A DNA stretch of 64,000 nt, from the NCBI GenBank assembly GCA_031292515.1, contig JARLGZ010000054.1, positions 186,001 through 250,000 on the forward strand. Reading direction: 5' to 3'. The first letter of the stretch is position 1. Every line of letters begins with the position of its first letter. Position numbers and translations under genes: made by a program. This DNA comes from Puia sp. (GTDB lineage Bacteria > Bacteroidota > Bacteroidia > Chitinophagales > Chitinophagaceae). The notes under the pieces are model-generated. The model saw only the letters and a program-made list of their open reading frames with translations. It was not told the DNA's origin and made no database searches. Positions 49,837 through 59,417 of this stretch are shown here, one piece after another.

Positions 49837-51000
49837 TCATATTCGTTCGTGTTCAACCAGGAATGCCCCCGCTTCTTTCAGCAGCGGCACATCGATCTCA
49901 TGTACCTCTTCTCCCTTGCCGATATCCGGCAGGAGCATGATCGTCAGCCGGCCGCCGAGGTGTTCCCGGAACTCCTGCAGCCCTTTTAGGACGGGGCTGT
50001 CTTCCCCCGAGACCTGCATCAGTGGGTGGGTCACGGCAAAGCCAAGATCTTTCAGGAGACTCACGACACGAAGCGCTTTGTCTTTGGCCAGGCGGCCCGA
50101 CATCATCGAATAGACGGTATCCAGTGCGATGCCCATCGCCACAGCCTCTCCGTGCAGGATCCCGAAATCCGACAGCTGCTCTACCTTATGAGCGCTCCAA
50201 TGCCCGAAGTCCAATGGCCGCGAGGAACCCTGTTCGAAGGGATCGCCGCCGGCGATATGCTCCAGGTGCAATTCCGCACAACGTTTGATCAGGTATTGCA
50301 TGACCACGAGGTCGCGCCCCACGAGATCCGCTGCATGTGTCTCGATCCAGTCGAAGAAGGCCGCATCTTTTATCAAGGCCACTTTTATCGCTTCCGCGAT
50401 ACCCGAACGCCAATCCCTGTCCGTCAGCGTTGTCAGCAGATCTATATCATTAAAGACGGCCACGGGAGGGACGAAGGTCCCCAGGAAATTCTTCTTATGG
50501 AAATGGTTGATGCCATTTTTTACGCCTACCCCGGAATCGTTCTGTGAGAGGACGGTCGTGGGTATGCGTATATGCCTGATTCCCCGGTGGGCCACGGCCG
50601 CGGCATAGCCGGCCAGGTCCAGTACGGCGCCCCCGCCGATGGCGGCAAGATAGGAATGGCGGTCGATACCATATTCATCGATTGCGGCCACGATCCTGTC
50701 GAAGAAGGCGGGATCGTTTTTGGCGGCTTCTCCACCCGGGATGATGAGGGGGGCTCCGGCCAGCGTCGTCCCTTCATGTACTCCGAAATAGCGGGTGATG
50801 GCAGCTGCCAGGCCCGGCTGTGCATCCGATACGCCTTTATCGATCACGAAAAGTATCTTTTGGAGGATTCCGGCTGTCCTCTTTTCCCGGAGGAAACGGC
50901 TGAAGAGGGTGTTTTCATCCTTGAAAAGGCCGGAGGTAAAGTGGACCTTGTATTCGAATTTTACACTGAAAGACTGTTCTAAATAATCCATACTGTTCAA
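49837..51000 (-). CDS. eboD: EboD, 3-dehydroquinate synthase-like enzyme
   Basis: A 387-aa protein of the dehydroquinate synthase / sugar-phosphate cyclase superfamily. It contains IPGGEAAKND, the NAD-binding IGGGAVLDLAGYAAAVAHRG, IPTTVLSQNDSGVGVKNGIN, and the metal-binding residues in EAIKVALIKDAAFF, RPLDFGHWSAHKVEQLS and LHGEAVAMGIALD (Glu and two His). It is a specialised paralog rather than the aroB of the shikimate pathway, judging by the ebo context. The first Met (51000) and Met4 (50991) are both possible starts. It lies 48 bp after eboC on the same strand. Confidence 0.92.
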   Translation of the reverse strand: MNSMDYLEQSFSVKFEYKVHFTSGLFKDENTLFSRFLREKRTAGILQKILFVIDKGVSDAQPGLAAAITRYFGVHEGTTLAGAPLIIPGGEAAKNDPAFFDRIVAAIDEYGIDRHSYLAAIGGGAVLDLAGYAAAVAHRGIRHIRIPTTVLSQNDSGVGVKNGINHFHKKNFLGTFVPPVAVFNDIDLLTTLTDRDWRSGIAEAIKVALIKDAAFFDWIETHAADLVGRDLVVMQYLIKRCAELHLEHIAGGDPFEQGSSRPLDFGHWSAHKVEQLSDFGILHGEAVAMGIALDTVYSMMSGRLAKDKALRVVSLLKDLGFAVTHPLMQVSGEDSPVLKGLQEFREHLGGRLTIMLLPDIGKGEEVHEIDVPLLKEAGAFLVEHERI

Positions 51001-51048
51001 ATGCTGATGCTTACGTATAAAAGATTTTCCAGGAGGCTGCAGGAGAGC

Positions 51049-51954
51049 TTAGGTTACTGCGAACAGCCTGGCTAACCATAGGGACAAGGGGAGTAAAAGT
51101 ACGATGATCAGGGCGAGATACAAAGAATCAAAAGCAGCCGCCCAGGAGGCGTTCATCAGGATCAGGGCGATGACGCCTGCCTTTACCGCCCGGCCGATAT
51201 TCTTTCCGATTGGCTCCTGTATCGCTTTTGCCAGCGGTCTGAAGATCATCCAGGCGAAAAACAACAGGAAAGGCAGTGTCAGCAGCACTGTATCCTTTTC
51301 GGTGGCGACCGCCCCAATGCAGCCGATTACGATGGCATAGAGCCCGGCGGCAAAATAAAGCAGATTTCTGCCGCTTCCATGAACTTCTCCCCGGCTGATC
51401 ATCGTGATCGAAGCGATATAAAGAACCGGTACGAGCGCGATGGCTCCATGCTGCGCAAGCGCCGCAGGTAGAACGCTGATGCCCAGCAAAAGGTTCAGTC
51501 CTCTGCAAAGCCCCATATTCAGGGGCCCCAGGATTGTATGGTGTTTTCCCCATTTGTCATATAACAGCGCGGCCAGGGCGATCAGCGCTGCCAGGCCGCC
51601 CGTCAGGGGGGTGATCGCGAACGCCGATAATATTCCGAGGATCAACAGGGCGGTTCCCAGCAGGGCGGCTTCCGGGCGTTTGATCAACCCGGAGGGGATC
51701 GGGCGCTCCGGGCGTTCTATAGCATCCAGTTCTGCGTCGAATACATCGTTGAAGACGACACCGCCTCCATAGAGACCGATGGTGGAAAGCGCCAGGGCCG
51801 ACACCGGAATTCCGATTGCCAGGCAGGCAGGCGTCTGAGAGGGCGGCTGCCGCCCGAAGAAACCTGCTATCGTAGCCCCCGCAAGAACATCCGCCACGGA
51901 AGTAACGATATTGGCGGGCCGCATAAGACGCAGGTAACCCGTAATTTTTTTCAA
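51049..51954 (-). CDS. eboC: UbiA-like prenyltransferase EboC
   Basis: A 301-aa inner-membrane protein with about eight helices. UbiA motifs: LRPANIVTSVADVLAGA and NDVFDAELDAIERPERPIPSG (the first Asp-rich motif, NDxxDxxxD). The second UbiA Asp motif is weak: the region ISRGEVHGSGRN carries an acidic residue but not the usual DxxD pair. It may prenylate an aromatic metabolite or anchor it in the membrane. It starts 10 bp after eboB and so is in the same operon. Confidence 0.88.
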   Translation of the reverse strand: MKKITGYLRLMRPANIVTSVADVLAGATIAGFFGRQPPSQTPACLAIGIPVSALALSTIGLYGGGVVFNDVFDAELDAIERPERPIPSGLIKRPEAALLGTALLILGILSAFAITPLTGGLAALIALAALLYDKWGKHHTILGPLNMGLCRGLNLLLGISVLPAALAQHGAIALVPVLYIASITMISRGEVHGSGRNLLYFAAGLYAIVIGCIGAVATEKDTVLLTLPFLLFFAWMIFRPLAKAIQEPIGKNIGRAVKAGVIALILMNASWAAAFDSLYLALIIVLLLPLSLWLARLFAVT

Positions 51955-51964
51955 AATGCCTTCT

Positions 51965-52948
51965 TTAGCTGATGATGATGGATGATTTGTCGATCCGGGG
52001 CTGCTGGCCGCCGCGGAGGATGCTGTTGCCCTCGAACCTGCCGCTTTGATCGATCTGTTTTACCGTTTCGAAATCGGCCTCATCGATCTGGCCGCTCTGC
52101 GCAAACGCGGTTATGGCATTGCGATAGGTTACCATCCTGATGTCTTCGTCGCTGAGCCCCCGCTCCTTCATCAATGCGGCGGTCTTGGGAACCGCCAGGG
52201 GATCGCTGATGCCCCAGTCGGCGGCGGAATTCACCATGATACGTTCCGTCCCGTATTGTCTGACGATCTCCACCATGCGCTCATTGCCCATCTTTGTGAA
52301 CGGGTAGATCGTAAAAGCTGCCCAGAATCCCCGGTCCAACACCTCTTTTACGGTTTCTTCGTTGTTGTGGTCGACGATTACCCGGTAAGGGTCGAGGCCG
52401 TGTTCGATGGCGATATCCATGCTCCGCTGGGTTCCTTTTTTCTTGTCGCGGTGCGGCGTATGAATTTGAACGGGCAACTCCGCCTCCTTGGCGAGTTCCA
52501 GTTGCAGTCGATAATACCGGTCTTCCGCGGGGGTCTGGTCGTCAAACCCGATCTCTCCCACACCCACGACCCCTTCCTTATTGATAAAGAGCGGCAGGAT
52601 CTCCATGACCTGTTCGGCAAGGCGTTCATTATTAGCCTCCCGTGAGTTGAGCCCGATAGTGCAGTAGTGTTTGATGCCGAATTGGGACGACCGGAACCTT
52701 TCCCATCCGATCAGGCTGCTATAATAATCGCGAAAGCTGTCCAGGCCCGTGCGGGGTTGCCCGAGCCAAAAAGCGGGCTCTATCAGCGCGACGATGCCTG
52801 CATCGGCCATAGCCTGGTAGTCGTCGGTGGTGCGCGAAGTCATGTGCACATGAGGATCAAAAAAGGACATGCCCCGTATCGACCGCAGGTCTGCCGGGAC
52901 AATATTGTGATCCGCCGTTTCTTTTTCACTGGAATGATTGCAACACAT
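51965..52948 (-). CDS. eboB: TatD-family metal-dependent hydrolase EboB
   Basis: A 327-aa amidohydrolase-fold protein. Metal site: FFDPHVHMTSR (HxH), GVGEIGFDDQTP (Glu), LPVQIHTPHRDK (His), VIVDHNNEE (His), and NSAADWGISDPL (Asp). The N-terminal extension (MCCNHSSEKETADH) is unusual, with two Cys; an in-frame Met at 52870 (MSFFDPHVHM) is the alternative start near the domain. It lies between eboA (82 bp upstream) and eboC (10 bp downstream). The substrate is unknown. Confidence 0.9.
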   Translation of the reverse strand: MCCNHSSEKETADHNIVPADLRSIRGMSFFDPHVHMTSRTTDDYQAMADAGIVALIEPAFWLGQPRTGLDSFRDYYSSLIGWERFRSSQFGIKHYCTIGLNSREANNERLAEQVMEILPLFINKEGVVGVGEIGFDDQTPAEDRYYRLQLELAKEAELPVQIHTPHRDKKKGTQRSMDIAIEHGLDPYRVIVDHNNEETVKEVLDRGFWAAFTIYPFTKMGNERMVEIVRQYGTERIMVNSAADWGISDPLAVPKTAALMKERGLSDEDIRMVTYRNAITAFAQSGQIDEADFETVKQIDQSGRFEGNSILRGGQQPRIDKSSIIIS

Positions 52949-53030
52949 TGTTATATTAATTTACACGAATTGAAAAAGAACTAATAAACACAAAAATGGC
53001 TTACGACCCATCCTGCCTCCGCTACTGTTT

Positions 53031-53717
53031 CTATTGCCCGCCGCCGCCAAGCTTTTCGATCTCCCGGAGTTCGGGTTTGACCGATCGGCCTGCCGCCTGC
53101 CGTTCCCGGGCATAGTCGGAAAGGATGGCTGACAAAGCCTTGTTGGCGCGTTTTTCCAGCCCGCTGATCTGCCGGATGTCTTTGTCAGTAAAAAAGGCCT
53201 TCATAACCAGTTGATTCCACGCCGGCTCTTCGAGCCATTCGGCCGGATAAGGGTTGCGGTGGATGATAGCGTCCAGCACGATCCCGATATTGCTCCGGAT
53301 CCCTTCTGCGCAGCGACCACGCCATTCTTCCGGGTAGGCCAGGACGGGCAGCGCCGAATAAAGGGCCACCAGTTCATTCATTTCCGCGGCAGAAAACAGG
53401 TTTTCGATTTTTTTGAGATAGGCATTCTTGTCGGCAGGGTCCGCTTGCATCAAAAGCCAGACCCGGGCTAACCGGTCGAGGGTCCAGTCTTTTATATACA
53501 GACCCTTACAGTCTCTTTCGGCCTCCTGTTGCTCGGCTTCCGTGATACCCGGATCTTTTTTCCCGGTCTTGCGTGGCATCGCGGTGAAGGCGAGGGCCAA
53601 CTGGGTCCCCCCGGTCTCTTCCCTTACGGAGGCGGCCTTTGCGGTCAGCCAGTCCCGGGCGCCCGGATCAAGGTTACGGTATACGATCGATTCGATCAGT
53701 GATGACAGGTTTTTCAT
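53031..53717 (-). CDS. eboA: EboA domain-containing protein
   Basis: A 228-aa, mostly alpha-helical cytoplasmic protein without known catalytic motif. Family features: DPGARDWLTAKAASVREE near the start, DWTLDRLARVWLLMQ, and RCAEGIRSNIGIVLDAIIHRNPYPAEWLEEPAWNQLVMKAFF, which is the conserved EboA block. Its ATG overlaps the stop of the TMEM220-type gene by 4 nt (ATGA), so the two are translationally coupled. It is the first ebo gene of the run. The C-terminal tail (RSVKPELREIEKLGGGGQ) is likely flexible. Confidence 0.9.
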   Translation of the reverse strand: MKNLSSLIESIVYRNLDPGARDWLTAKAASVREETGGTQLALAFTAMPRKTGKKDPGITEAEQQEAERDCKGLYIKDWTLDRLARVWLLMQADPADKNAYLKKIENLFSAAEMNELVALYSALPVLAYPEEWRGRCAEGIRSNIGIVLDAIIHRNPYPAEWLEEPAWNQLVMKAFFTDKDIRQISGLEKRANKALSAILSDYARERQAAGRSVKPELREIEKLGGGGQ

Positions 53718-54097
53718 ATTCCTCCCGCTGCAAAATAGTTAATGGCCAGGGCGCCCGTGATGATCAGCAACCCGAAAAACTCCCTGGTCTTTTCGATATA
53801 AGGCTTTGTCGCCTGCATGGTCTCTACAAGGCTGGGCTTGTTGTATTTGACGATCCAATCCTTTACTCCGTCTTTTGAGAAGAACAGGATTGCCGCATAT
53901 ACGAGGTAGAAAGCCATGGCCAGAAGATAGCCCAGGGGATAATACTTCTTAAAAATAGCCAGGCCGCAGCCGACCGCCGCAACCATATAAATGGTCACCC
54001 AAAGCCAGGCATCGATATCGTTGAGGTTCACGTAGGCGAAACCCAAAAACGCGACCAGGAATATGACATTCAAAATGGTCAGGATCATAGACGTCAT
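53714..54097 (-). CDS. TMEM220-family small membrane protein, coupled to eboA
   Basis: A 127-aa integral membrane protein of the transmembrane-220 family. The ATG at 54097 (MTSMILTILNVIFLVAFLG) starts the first helix; the frame reaches 54145 without a better start. Helices are visible at about 4-22, 30-49, 53-72 and 101-122, with the conserved AYVNLNDIDAWLWVTIYM between the first two and KDWIVKYNKPSLVETMQATKPYIEKTREFFGL near the end. It overlaps eboA by 4 nt and so belongs to the ebo operon here. The function is unknown; a membrane role in metabolite export is inference. Confidence 0.8.
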   Translation of the reverse strand: MTSMILTILNVIFLVAFLGFAYVNLNDIDAWLWVTIYMVAAVGCGLAIFKKYYPLGYLLAMAFYLVYAAILFFSKDGVKDWIVKYNKPSLVETMQATKPYIEKTREFFGLLIITGALAINYFAAGGI

Positions 54098-54161
54098 TCT
54101 TTTTTGTACCACAAATATAATCAACCCCGCGAGGCTCCCGAACAAAGCGGAGCTCCGTCCG

Positions 54162-56498
54162 TCATTTTTTAGCGGTTTGTTTGGCTTTCTCCAGTTTTGC
54201 CCGCTCGATTTTTGCCTTTTCCTCTTTTTCCAGTTTGGCTTTTTCGATCATATTCAGCTCCTCCAGGGTCCAGGCATCCTTCCGGGATGCGTTCTCTTCC
54301 CGGATTTTCTTTACATCTTCGGGGAATACAAGGCCGCCGTGGCCTAGCTGGTTGCCCAGGCTGACACGGATAAAGCTGAGCACCGAGGCGATATATTCAT
54401 CGTTGTGTTCGTTCTGGGCAGGCATGATATCCGGGTATTTTGTGTTGTCTACAGGGCCCTTCAGCCCGTGCAGCAGGATGCGGATCAGGAGATCCGGGTC
54501 GCCTTTCACCTGAAGTGCGCCGGCAAGAGGCGGAGCCAGTTTCGAAGAGACGCCTTTCCCATCGGGCCCGTGGCAGGTAGCGCAGAGCTGGCTGAAATTG
54601 GAGGCTCCGAGGAATACCAGGCGCTGATCATCCTCATCCATATGGGCGGTGAGCTCCCTGAGCTCTTTTTTCGAATCGTCGCCTTCATTCAGGCTTTTGG
54701 TGGCTGCCCTGACGATCATCGGATTGGCTTTGTCAGAAGCCAGCAGATCGTTCAGCAAAACCCTGGCTTGGGCGTCCTTGCTATAGCGCAGCGACAAGGC
54801 GAGCTGGATCCGGTCATCCGGGCTGGGATCCGTTTTGAAAGCGGCCAGCGCCGTCAATAGCTGCCCGTCACCTGCTTTCAGAAACGGCTCGCTGATGCGG
54901 ATGGCAGCCTTTCTTACCTGCGGGTCTTCGTCTTTATAAGCGGCGATCAGGGTCTCGCGGTCGATCGCCTTCAGCCCTTCCAGCGTCCAAAGCGCATGCA
55001 CACGGGCCAGGGCCGGGGGCGGATGATTCCAGAACTTCAATGTTTCCAGGAAGGATCTCTCCCCGAGCGCCAGTTTCTTAAGGGCCGGAACCTGCGACTG
55101 GTCGTTGCGGATGATCAGTAGTTTTTGGGCGTTATCCCTCCACCAGCCGTTGGGGTGCGATAGTGCGGCCACCAGCTCCGGTCCGGTAGCGTCCAGCAGG
55201 CGGGGAGCGGGTCCGGGTGTGTAGCCATCGTGAACGAGGCGGTAGATGCGTCCGCGGTTGATATGTTTATCCAGGTCTTTGCGACGGATCTGCGGGTTGA
55301 TATAGCTGTCCGGCCGGGTCCAGGCGCTCTCCTGGATGATGCCATGATACATGTCTACGATATAAAGGCAGCCGTCCGGTCCCGTGGCGGTATTGATCGG
55401 GCGGAAGTTCATATCCGATGAGGCCAGGAATTCCCTCTTGTCATAAGCGTTGTGAAGGATGGTTTCCCCCGCACTGTCGATCGCCTTCGCGCGCCTGATG
55501 AGACGTCCGACGGGTTCACAAATAAAGAGGTCCCCGACCATCGTGGATGGCTCCCGGTCGCCCCGGAATACAGTCTGTCCGCAGGAGGCTGTAAAATGAT
55601 TGAGGGTGCTGTCCGGTCTCAGCCTTCCCTGGCCTCCCTGTACGTCGGGCGTGGCAATGATGGGGTAGACTGAATCAAAGTCGGCAGCGCGCTCGTTCTC
55701 GAAATCGATCCGTCCATATGCCGGGTTCTGTTCGAAGTTGAGCGCCGGCGTTTCCCCGCCCGCCGAAGAAAAATAAAGCCGGCCATAGTTGTCCTCGGTG
55801 AGACCCCATTGCCCGCCGGGTCCCGTCGCCATGGTATCGACATCCAGTTGCCCGTTATTATACCGGTAGCGAACAGGGTTGGACGTTACATAGATCCAGT
55901 TGTCGATATCCCAGATCAGCCCGCTCTTCTGGTGTTCCAGGTTGGCATTGTCGGCGGTATCATTGTGGTAGACTCGTATCTTCTCGTCGGCTTTGCCGTC
56001 GCCGTTGGTATCCCGGTAGCTGTACAGGTTGTAGGTATAGGTCTCGTTGACCACCAGCCGGTCGTCCAGGGCCAGCATCATGCGCGGGAGCACCAGGCTG
56101 TCTATAAAGATCGTGCTCTTATCCATTTTGCCGTCGCCATCGGTATCCTCCAGCCGGGTAATCCGGCAGATGGGCAGTTTCTCGCCCGTCCCGTTGATAT
56201 CCTGCATATAACTGCGCATTTCGGCCACATAGAGCCGCCCATTACCATCCCAGACGATGGCGACAGGTTCCTGGATCTGGGGCTCGCTGGCGACCAGTTC
56301 GAGATGATAGCCCGGCGGCAGGTGCATGGTCTTCATGCTCTCTTCCGGCGAACGATAAACCGGATCGGGGTTCGGGTCGATGTGTTCGGGCCTCGGCGGT
56401 GCGGGCTCTTCGGGTTGCTCCTGTTGCTTGCAGGAGAACAGGAATAAACACAGAAAAGCCGTGTAAAACAGGGCTTGCGGGGATCGGGGCTGACTCAT
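54162..56498 (-). CDS. PVC-type heme-binding lipoprotein: dehydrogenase-like propeller, HEAT repeats, cytochrome c domain
   Basis: A 778-aa exported lipoprotein (FLFSC, Cys23). The N-terminal half is a glucose/sorbosone-dehydrogenase-like beta-propeller (PPGYHLELVASEPQIQEPVAIVWD; LEDTDGDGKMDKSTIF; IWDIDNWIYVTSNPVRY). A helical HEAT-like part follows (about 430-600; QVPALKKLALGERSFLET). A c-type cytochrome domain carries CATCH near residue 636 and a distal Met in DIMPAQNEH. The tail after 735 is a charged Lys/Glu coil (EKEEKAKIERAKLEKAK). These proteins are common in carbohydrate-degrading Bacteroidota and Planctomycetota and probably oxidise sugars or alcohols. It is 64 bp upstream of the TMEM220 gene on the same strand. 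Confidence 0.85.
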   Translation of the reverse strand: MSQPRSPQALFYTAFLCLFLFSCKQQEQPEEPAPPRPEHIDPNPDPVYRSPEESMKTMHLPPGYHLELVASEPQIQEPVAIVWDGNGRLYVAEMRSYMQDINGTGEKLPICRITRLEDTDGDGKMDKSTIFIDSLVLPRMMLALDDRLVVNETYTYNLYSYRDTNGDGKADEKIRVYHNDTADNANLEHQKSGLIWDIDNWIYVTSNPVRYRYNNGQLDVDTMATGPGGQWGLTEDNYGRLYFSSAGGETPALNFEQNPAYGRIDFENERAADFDSVYPIIATPDVQGGQGRLRPDSTLNHFTASCGQTVFRGDREPSTMVGDLFICEPVGRLIRRAKAIDSAGETILHNAYDKREFLASSDMNFRPINTATGPDGCLYIVDMYHGIIQESAWTRPDSYINPQIRRKDLDKHINRGRIYRLVHDGYTPGPAPRLLDATGPELVAALSHPNGWWRDNAQKLLIIRNDQSQVPALKKLALGERSFLETLKFWNHPPPALARVHALWTLEGLKAIDRETLIAAYKDEDPQVRKAAIRISEPFLKAGDGQLLTALAAFKTDPSPDDRIQLALSLRYSKDAQARVLLNDLLASDKANPMIVRAATKSLNEGDDSKKELRELTAHMDEDDQRLVFLGASNFSQLCATCHGPDGKGVSSKLAPPLAGALQVKGDPDLLIRILLHGLKGPVDNTKYPDIMPAQNEHNDEYIASVLSFIRVSLGNQLGHGGLVFPEDVKKIREENASRKDAWTLEELNMIEKAKLEKEEKAKIERAKLEKAKQTAKK

Positions 56499-57043
56499 AA
56501 TGCTGTGGGTTGTATAGTCTACAATAATCCGTCATTGAAGCCTTCGTAACTACCTGAAAATTGACCGTTTCTGATACTATCTTGACGCCGGGAGGAAGCC
56601 GGCAGGACATCGGTACGATTAATCTTCTTCCACGAACGCTGAACCTTGGATAAATCATAGGTAAGATCGTGAATTAATAGGGAATAGTTGCGCTGATTAT
56701 CAATAATTTATATCTTGTTTTTGGCGATTATATGCAAGCTTCAGCGCCTAAGCGAAAAAGATCTCCGGATAATTGCCACAAATAAAGAATACAGATGGGA
56801 GTCAGCCAGGGATATCCCCGATAAAGGGTTTACATGGGCTTAGTCTGGTCCCTCTCAGATATTTGTTTTATTGCATATTCGTTTCTCAAAAATCAGACAG
56901 TTTCTGTAACGAAATCGAACGATCTTCTTGATGATTCCTATCTCAAATAGCTTATTTACAAGTCTTTATAAAGCTGGCACATTCGTAGCTTGCTTAAGGA
57001 GGATTGGACACATGACAATCAGCAAGAATCAAACTGGTCTTTT
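56499..57043. other. Divergent intergenic region between the PVC-type and FtsX-type genes
   Basis: About 545 bp, AT-rich in the right part. It should hold two divergent promoters. A TATAGTCTACAATA stretch near 56513-56526 contains one half-site similar to the TTAGTCTA element but no matching second half. An in-frame TTG at 56990 precedes the chosen FtsX start. Nothing else was recognised. Confidence 0.5.
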
Positions 57044-59413
57044 ATGCTGAAAAGTTATCTCAAAATCGCTTTCAGAAACCTCCGGCGGAGCAAAGGGTTC
57101 TCCGCGATGAACATCATCGGCCTGGCCATCGGGATGGCAAGCGCCATCATTATTTTGCTGTGGATCCAAAATGAAGTGAGCTATGACCGGTACCATGAAA
57201 AGAAGGACCGGATCTATGAAGCCTGGAACCGGGCTACTCTGGATAACAAGCTCACGAGTTGGAGCACCACTCCGAAAGTATTGGCCCGTGCTTTGGAAAA
57301 AGACCTGCCCGAAGTGGAGCAGGCGACAAGGGTTAATTGGCCGGCTCAATACCTGCTCAGTGCCGGTGACAAACGATTATTTGTCGGCGGCAATATAGTC
57401 GACCCGAACTTTTTACAGATGTTCAGCTTTCCTTTGATCAAGGGCGACCCGGGCGCTTCGCTCAAAGAGACATACTCCCTGGTGATCACCGAAAAACTGG
57501 CGATCAGGCTTTTTGGAAAGGAGGAGGACGCGATGGGGAAAACCATCAAGATCAATAACGGAGATGATTTTAAAGTGACCGGTATCCTGAAAGACCTGCC
57601 CAATAATACAAAATTCAATTTCGAATGCCTGTTGCCATGGACCTATCTGCAGAAAAACGGGGGCGATGACAACAATTGGAACAACAACAGCACCCAGACC
57701 TATGTCCTGCTGAAGTCAAATGCCAGCCTTGCTTCCATCGAACCGAAAATTAAAATATTCAAACAAAAGTATGACGGGGATGCGAAGAAAGACAATTGGC
57801 AAATGTTCCTTTATCCCATTAGCCGCTGGCGCTTGTATTCCGACTTTGAAAATGGATATGAGACCCATGGCGGCCGTATCACCCTGGTGAAATTATTCGG
57901 CACTATCGCCGCTTTTATTTTGCTGATCGCCTGCATCAATTTTATGAACCTCAGCACCGCAAGAAGCGAGAAACGCGCAAAAGAAGTGGGAATACGAAAA
58001 GTCGTCGGTGCGCAGAAGGGTTCGTTGATAAGCCAGTTCATCGGGGAATCTATCCTGCTCGCGTTTATTGCGGGCATCATCGCGATTATCATCGTGCAAT
58101 TGAGCCTTTCCGGGTTTAACCAGCTCACGGATAAAAGCCTGTTCATTCCGTACGGCAGTCCCTACTTCTGGATGGGCGCCATGGCCTTCGTGGTATTCAC
58201 GGGTTTTCTGGCCGGGAGCTATCCTGCTTTCTTTTTATCATCCTTCCAGCCTGTGAAAGTGTTAAAAGGTAGTTTTAAAAAGGCGCATGCATTGGTTGCG
58301 CCCAGAAAAGTCCTGGTCGTATTGCAGTTCACGTTCGCAATCATATTGATTATCTGCACCATTATCGTGAAACAGCAAATTGACTATACAAAGGATAGGG
58401 AACTGGGTTATGACAAGCGGAATCTCATCTATCTTTCCCTCACAAACGATATGGACAAAAATTATTCCCTTATAAAGAATGAATTGCTTACCTCGGGTGT
58501 CGCCTCATCTATTACCAAAACGAGCGCCCCGATCACTGAAAGATGGAACGGGGGCACGGCGAACTGGGGCGGCAAAGACCCGAATGACAAGACAGAGTTC
58601 AATAAGTACGTGGAAGACGGCAGCCTCGGCGCCACCGCTGGTTTGAAATTCGTCACCGGCCGCGATATCGACCCCCGGCGATATCTCACCGATTCGACCG
58701 CCATCCTGCTCAACGAATCGGCTTTGAAGGTGATGAAATTCAAAAATCCGCTCGGCCAGATCATCGATGACGAGGGACGGCAATGGCATGTAGTGGGAGT
58801 TATAAAAGACTTCATCATCGAATCTCCGTATGAACCGACAAGGCCTATGTTGATATACGGCCCGAAAGGCTGGTTCAGCACCATCCAGATAAAACTGAAT
58901 AATGAGAACAGCACAGCTCAGAATTTAAAAATGGCCGAAACCATCTTTAAAAGATACAACCCTGAATTTCCTTTCGAATACAGGTTTGTGGATGAAGAGT
59001 ACGCCAAAAAATTTGAAGACGAAAAACGTACCGGAACCTTAGCCGGATTATTTGCCGGCCTCACCATATTTATTTCATGTCTCGGATTATTTGGCCTGGC
59101 CACCTATATGGCCGAAGCCAGGATAAAAGAGATCGGCGTTCGGAAAGTACTGGGCGCATCTGTCATAAATATTACAGCCTTGCTGTCACAGGATTTTATA
59201 AGGCTGGTGCTTGTTTCCATCCTCATTGCGTCGCCTGTGGCATGGCTGGCCATGCACAAATGGTTGCAGGGATATGATTACAGGATCAATATCAATGGGC
59301 TTGTATTTGTTGTTTCGGGATCGCTGGCAATATTGATCGCACTATTGACCGTAAGTTTCCAGGCCATAAAAGCGGCACTGGCAAACCCGGTGAAAAGCTT
59401 GCGCACGGAATAG
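57044..59413 (+). CDS. FtsX/MacB-type ABC transporter permease
   Basis: A 789-aa inner-membrane permease. The ATG at 57044 (MLKSYLKIAFRNLRRSKGFSAMN) is the standard start of this family; the in-frame TTG at 56990 is not needed. Domain order: TM1 (IIGLAIGMASAIIILLWIQNEV), a large periplasmic MacB-type domain (about 45-270), an FtsX domain with three helices (KLFGTIAAFILLIACINFMNLSTARSEKRAKEVGIRKVVGA), a second periplasmic domain (about 430-650), and a second FtsX domain (GLTIFISCLGLFGLATYMAEARIKEIGVRKVLGA) ending PVKSLRTE. Such proteins act in efflux or envelope stress with a separate ATPase, which is not present nearby. It is convergent with GH95. Confidence 0.92.
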   Translation: MLKSYLKIAFRNLRRSKGFSAMNIIGLAIGMASAIIILLWIQNEVSYDRYHEKKDRIYEAWNRATLDNKLTSWSTTPKVLARALEKDLPEVEQATRVNWPAQYLLSAGDKRLFVGGNIVDPNFLQMFSFPLIKGDPGASLKETYSLVITEKLAIRLFGKEEDAMGKTIKINNGDDFKVTGILKDLPNNTKFNFECLLPWTYLQKNGGDDNNWNNNSTQTYVLLKSNASLASIEPKIKIFKQKYDGDAKKDNWQMFLYPISRWRLYSDFENGYETHGGRITLVKLFGTIAAFILLIACINFMNLSTARSEKRAKEVGIRKVVGAQKGSLISQFIGESILLAFIAGIIAIIIVQLSLSGFNQLTDKSLFIPYGSPYFWMGAMAFVVFTGFLAGSYPAFFLSSFQPVKVLKGSFKKAHALVAPRKVLVVLQFTFAIILIICTIIVKQQIDYTKDRELGYDKRNLIYLSLTNDMDKNYSLIKNELLTSGVASSITKTSAPITERWNGGTANWGGKDPNDKTEFNKYVEDGSLGATAGLKFVTGRDIDPRRYLTDSTAILLNESALKVMKFKNPLGQIIDDEGRQWHVVGVIKDFIIESPYEPTRPMLIYGPKGWFSTIQIKLNNENSTAQNLKMAETIFKRYNPEFPFEYRFVDEEYAKKFEDEKRTGTLAGLFAGLTIFISCLGLFGLATYMAEARIKEIGVRKVLGASVINITALLSQDFIRLVLVSILIASPVAWLAMHKWLQGYDYRININGLVFVVSGSLAILIALLTVSFQAIKAALANPVKSLRTE

Positions 59414-59417
59414 CTCT

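Noticed and set aside
56513-56526. Third copy of the TTAGTCTA operator before the PVC-type gene
   Set aside because: Only one half-site is present; no matching half lies 9 nt away.
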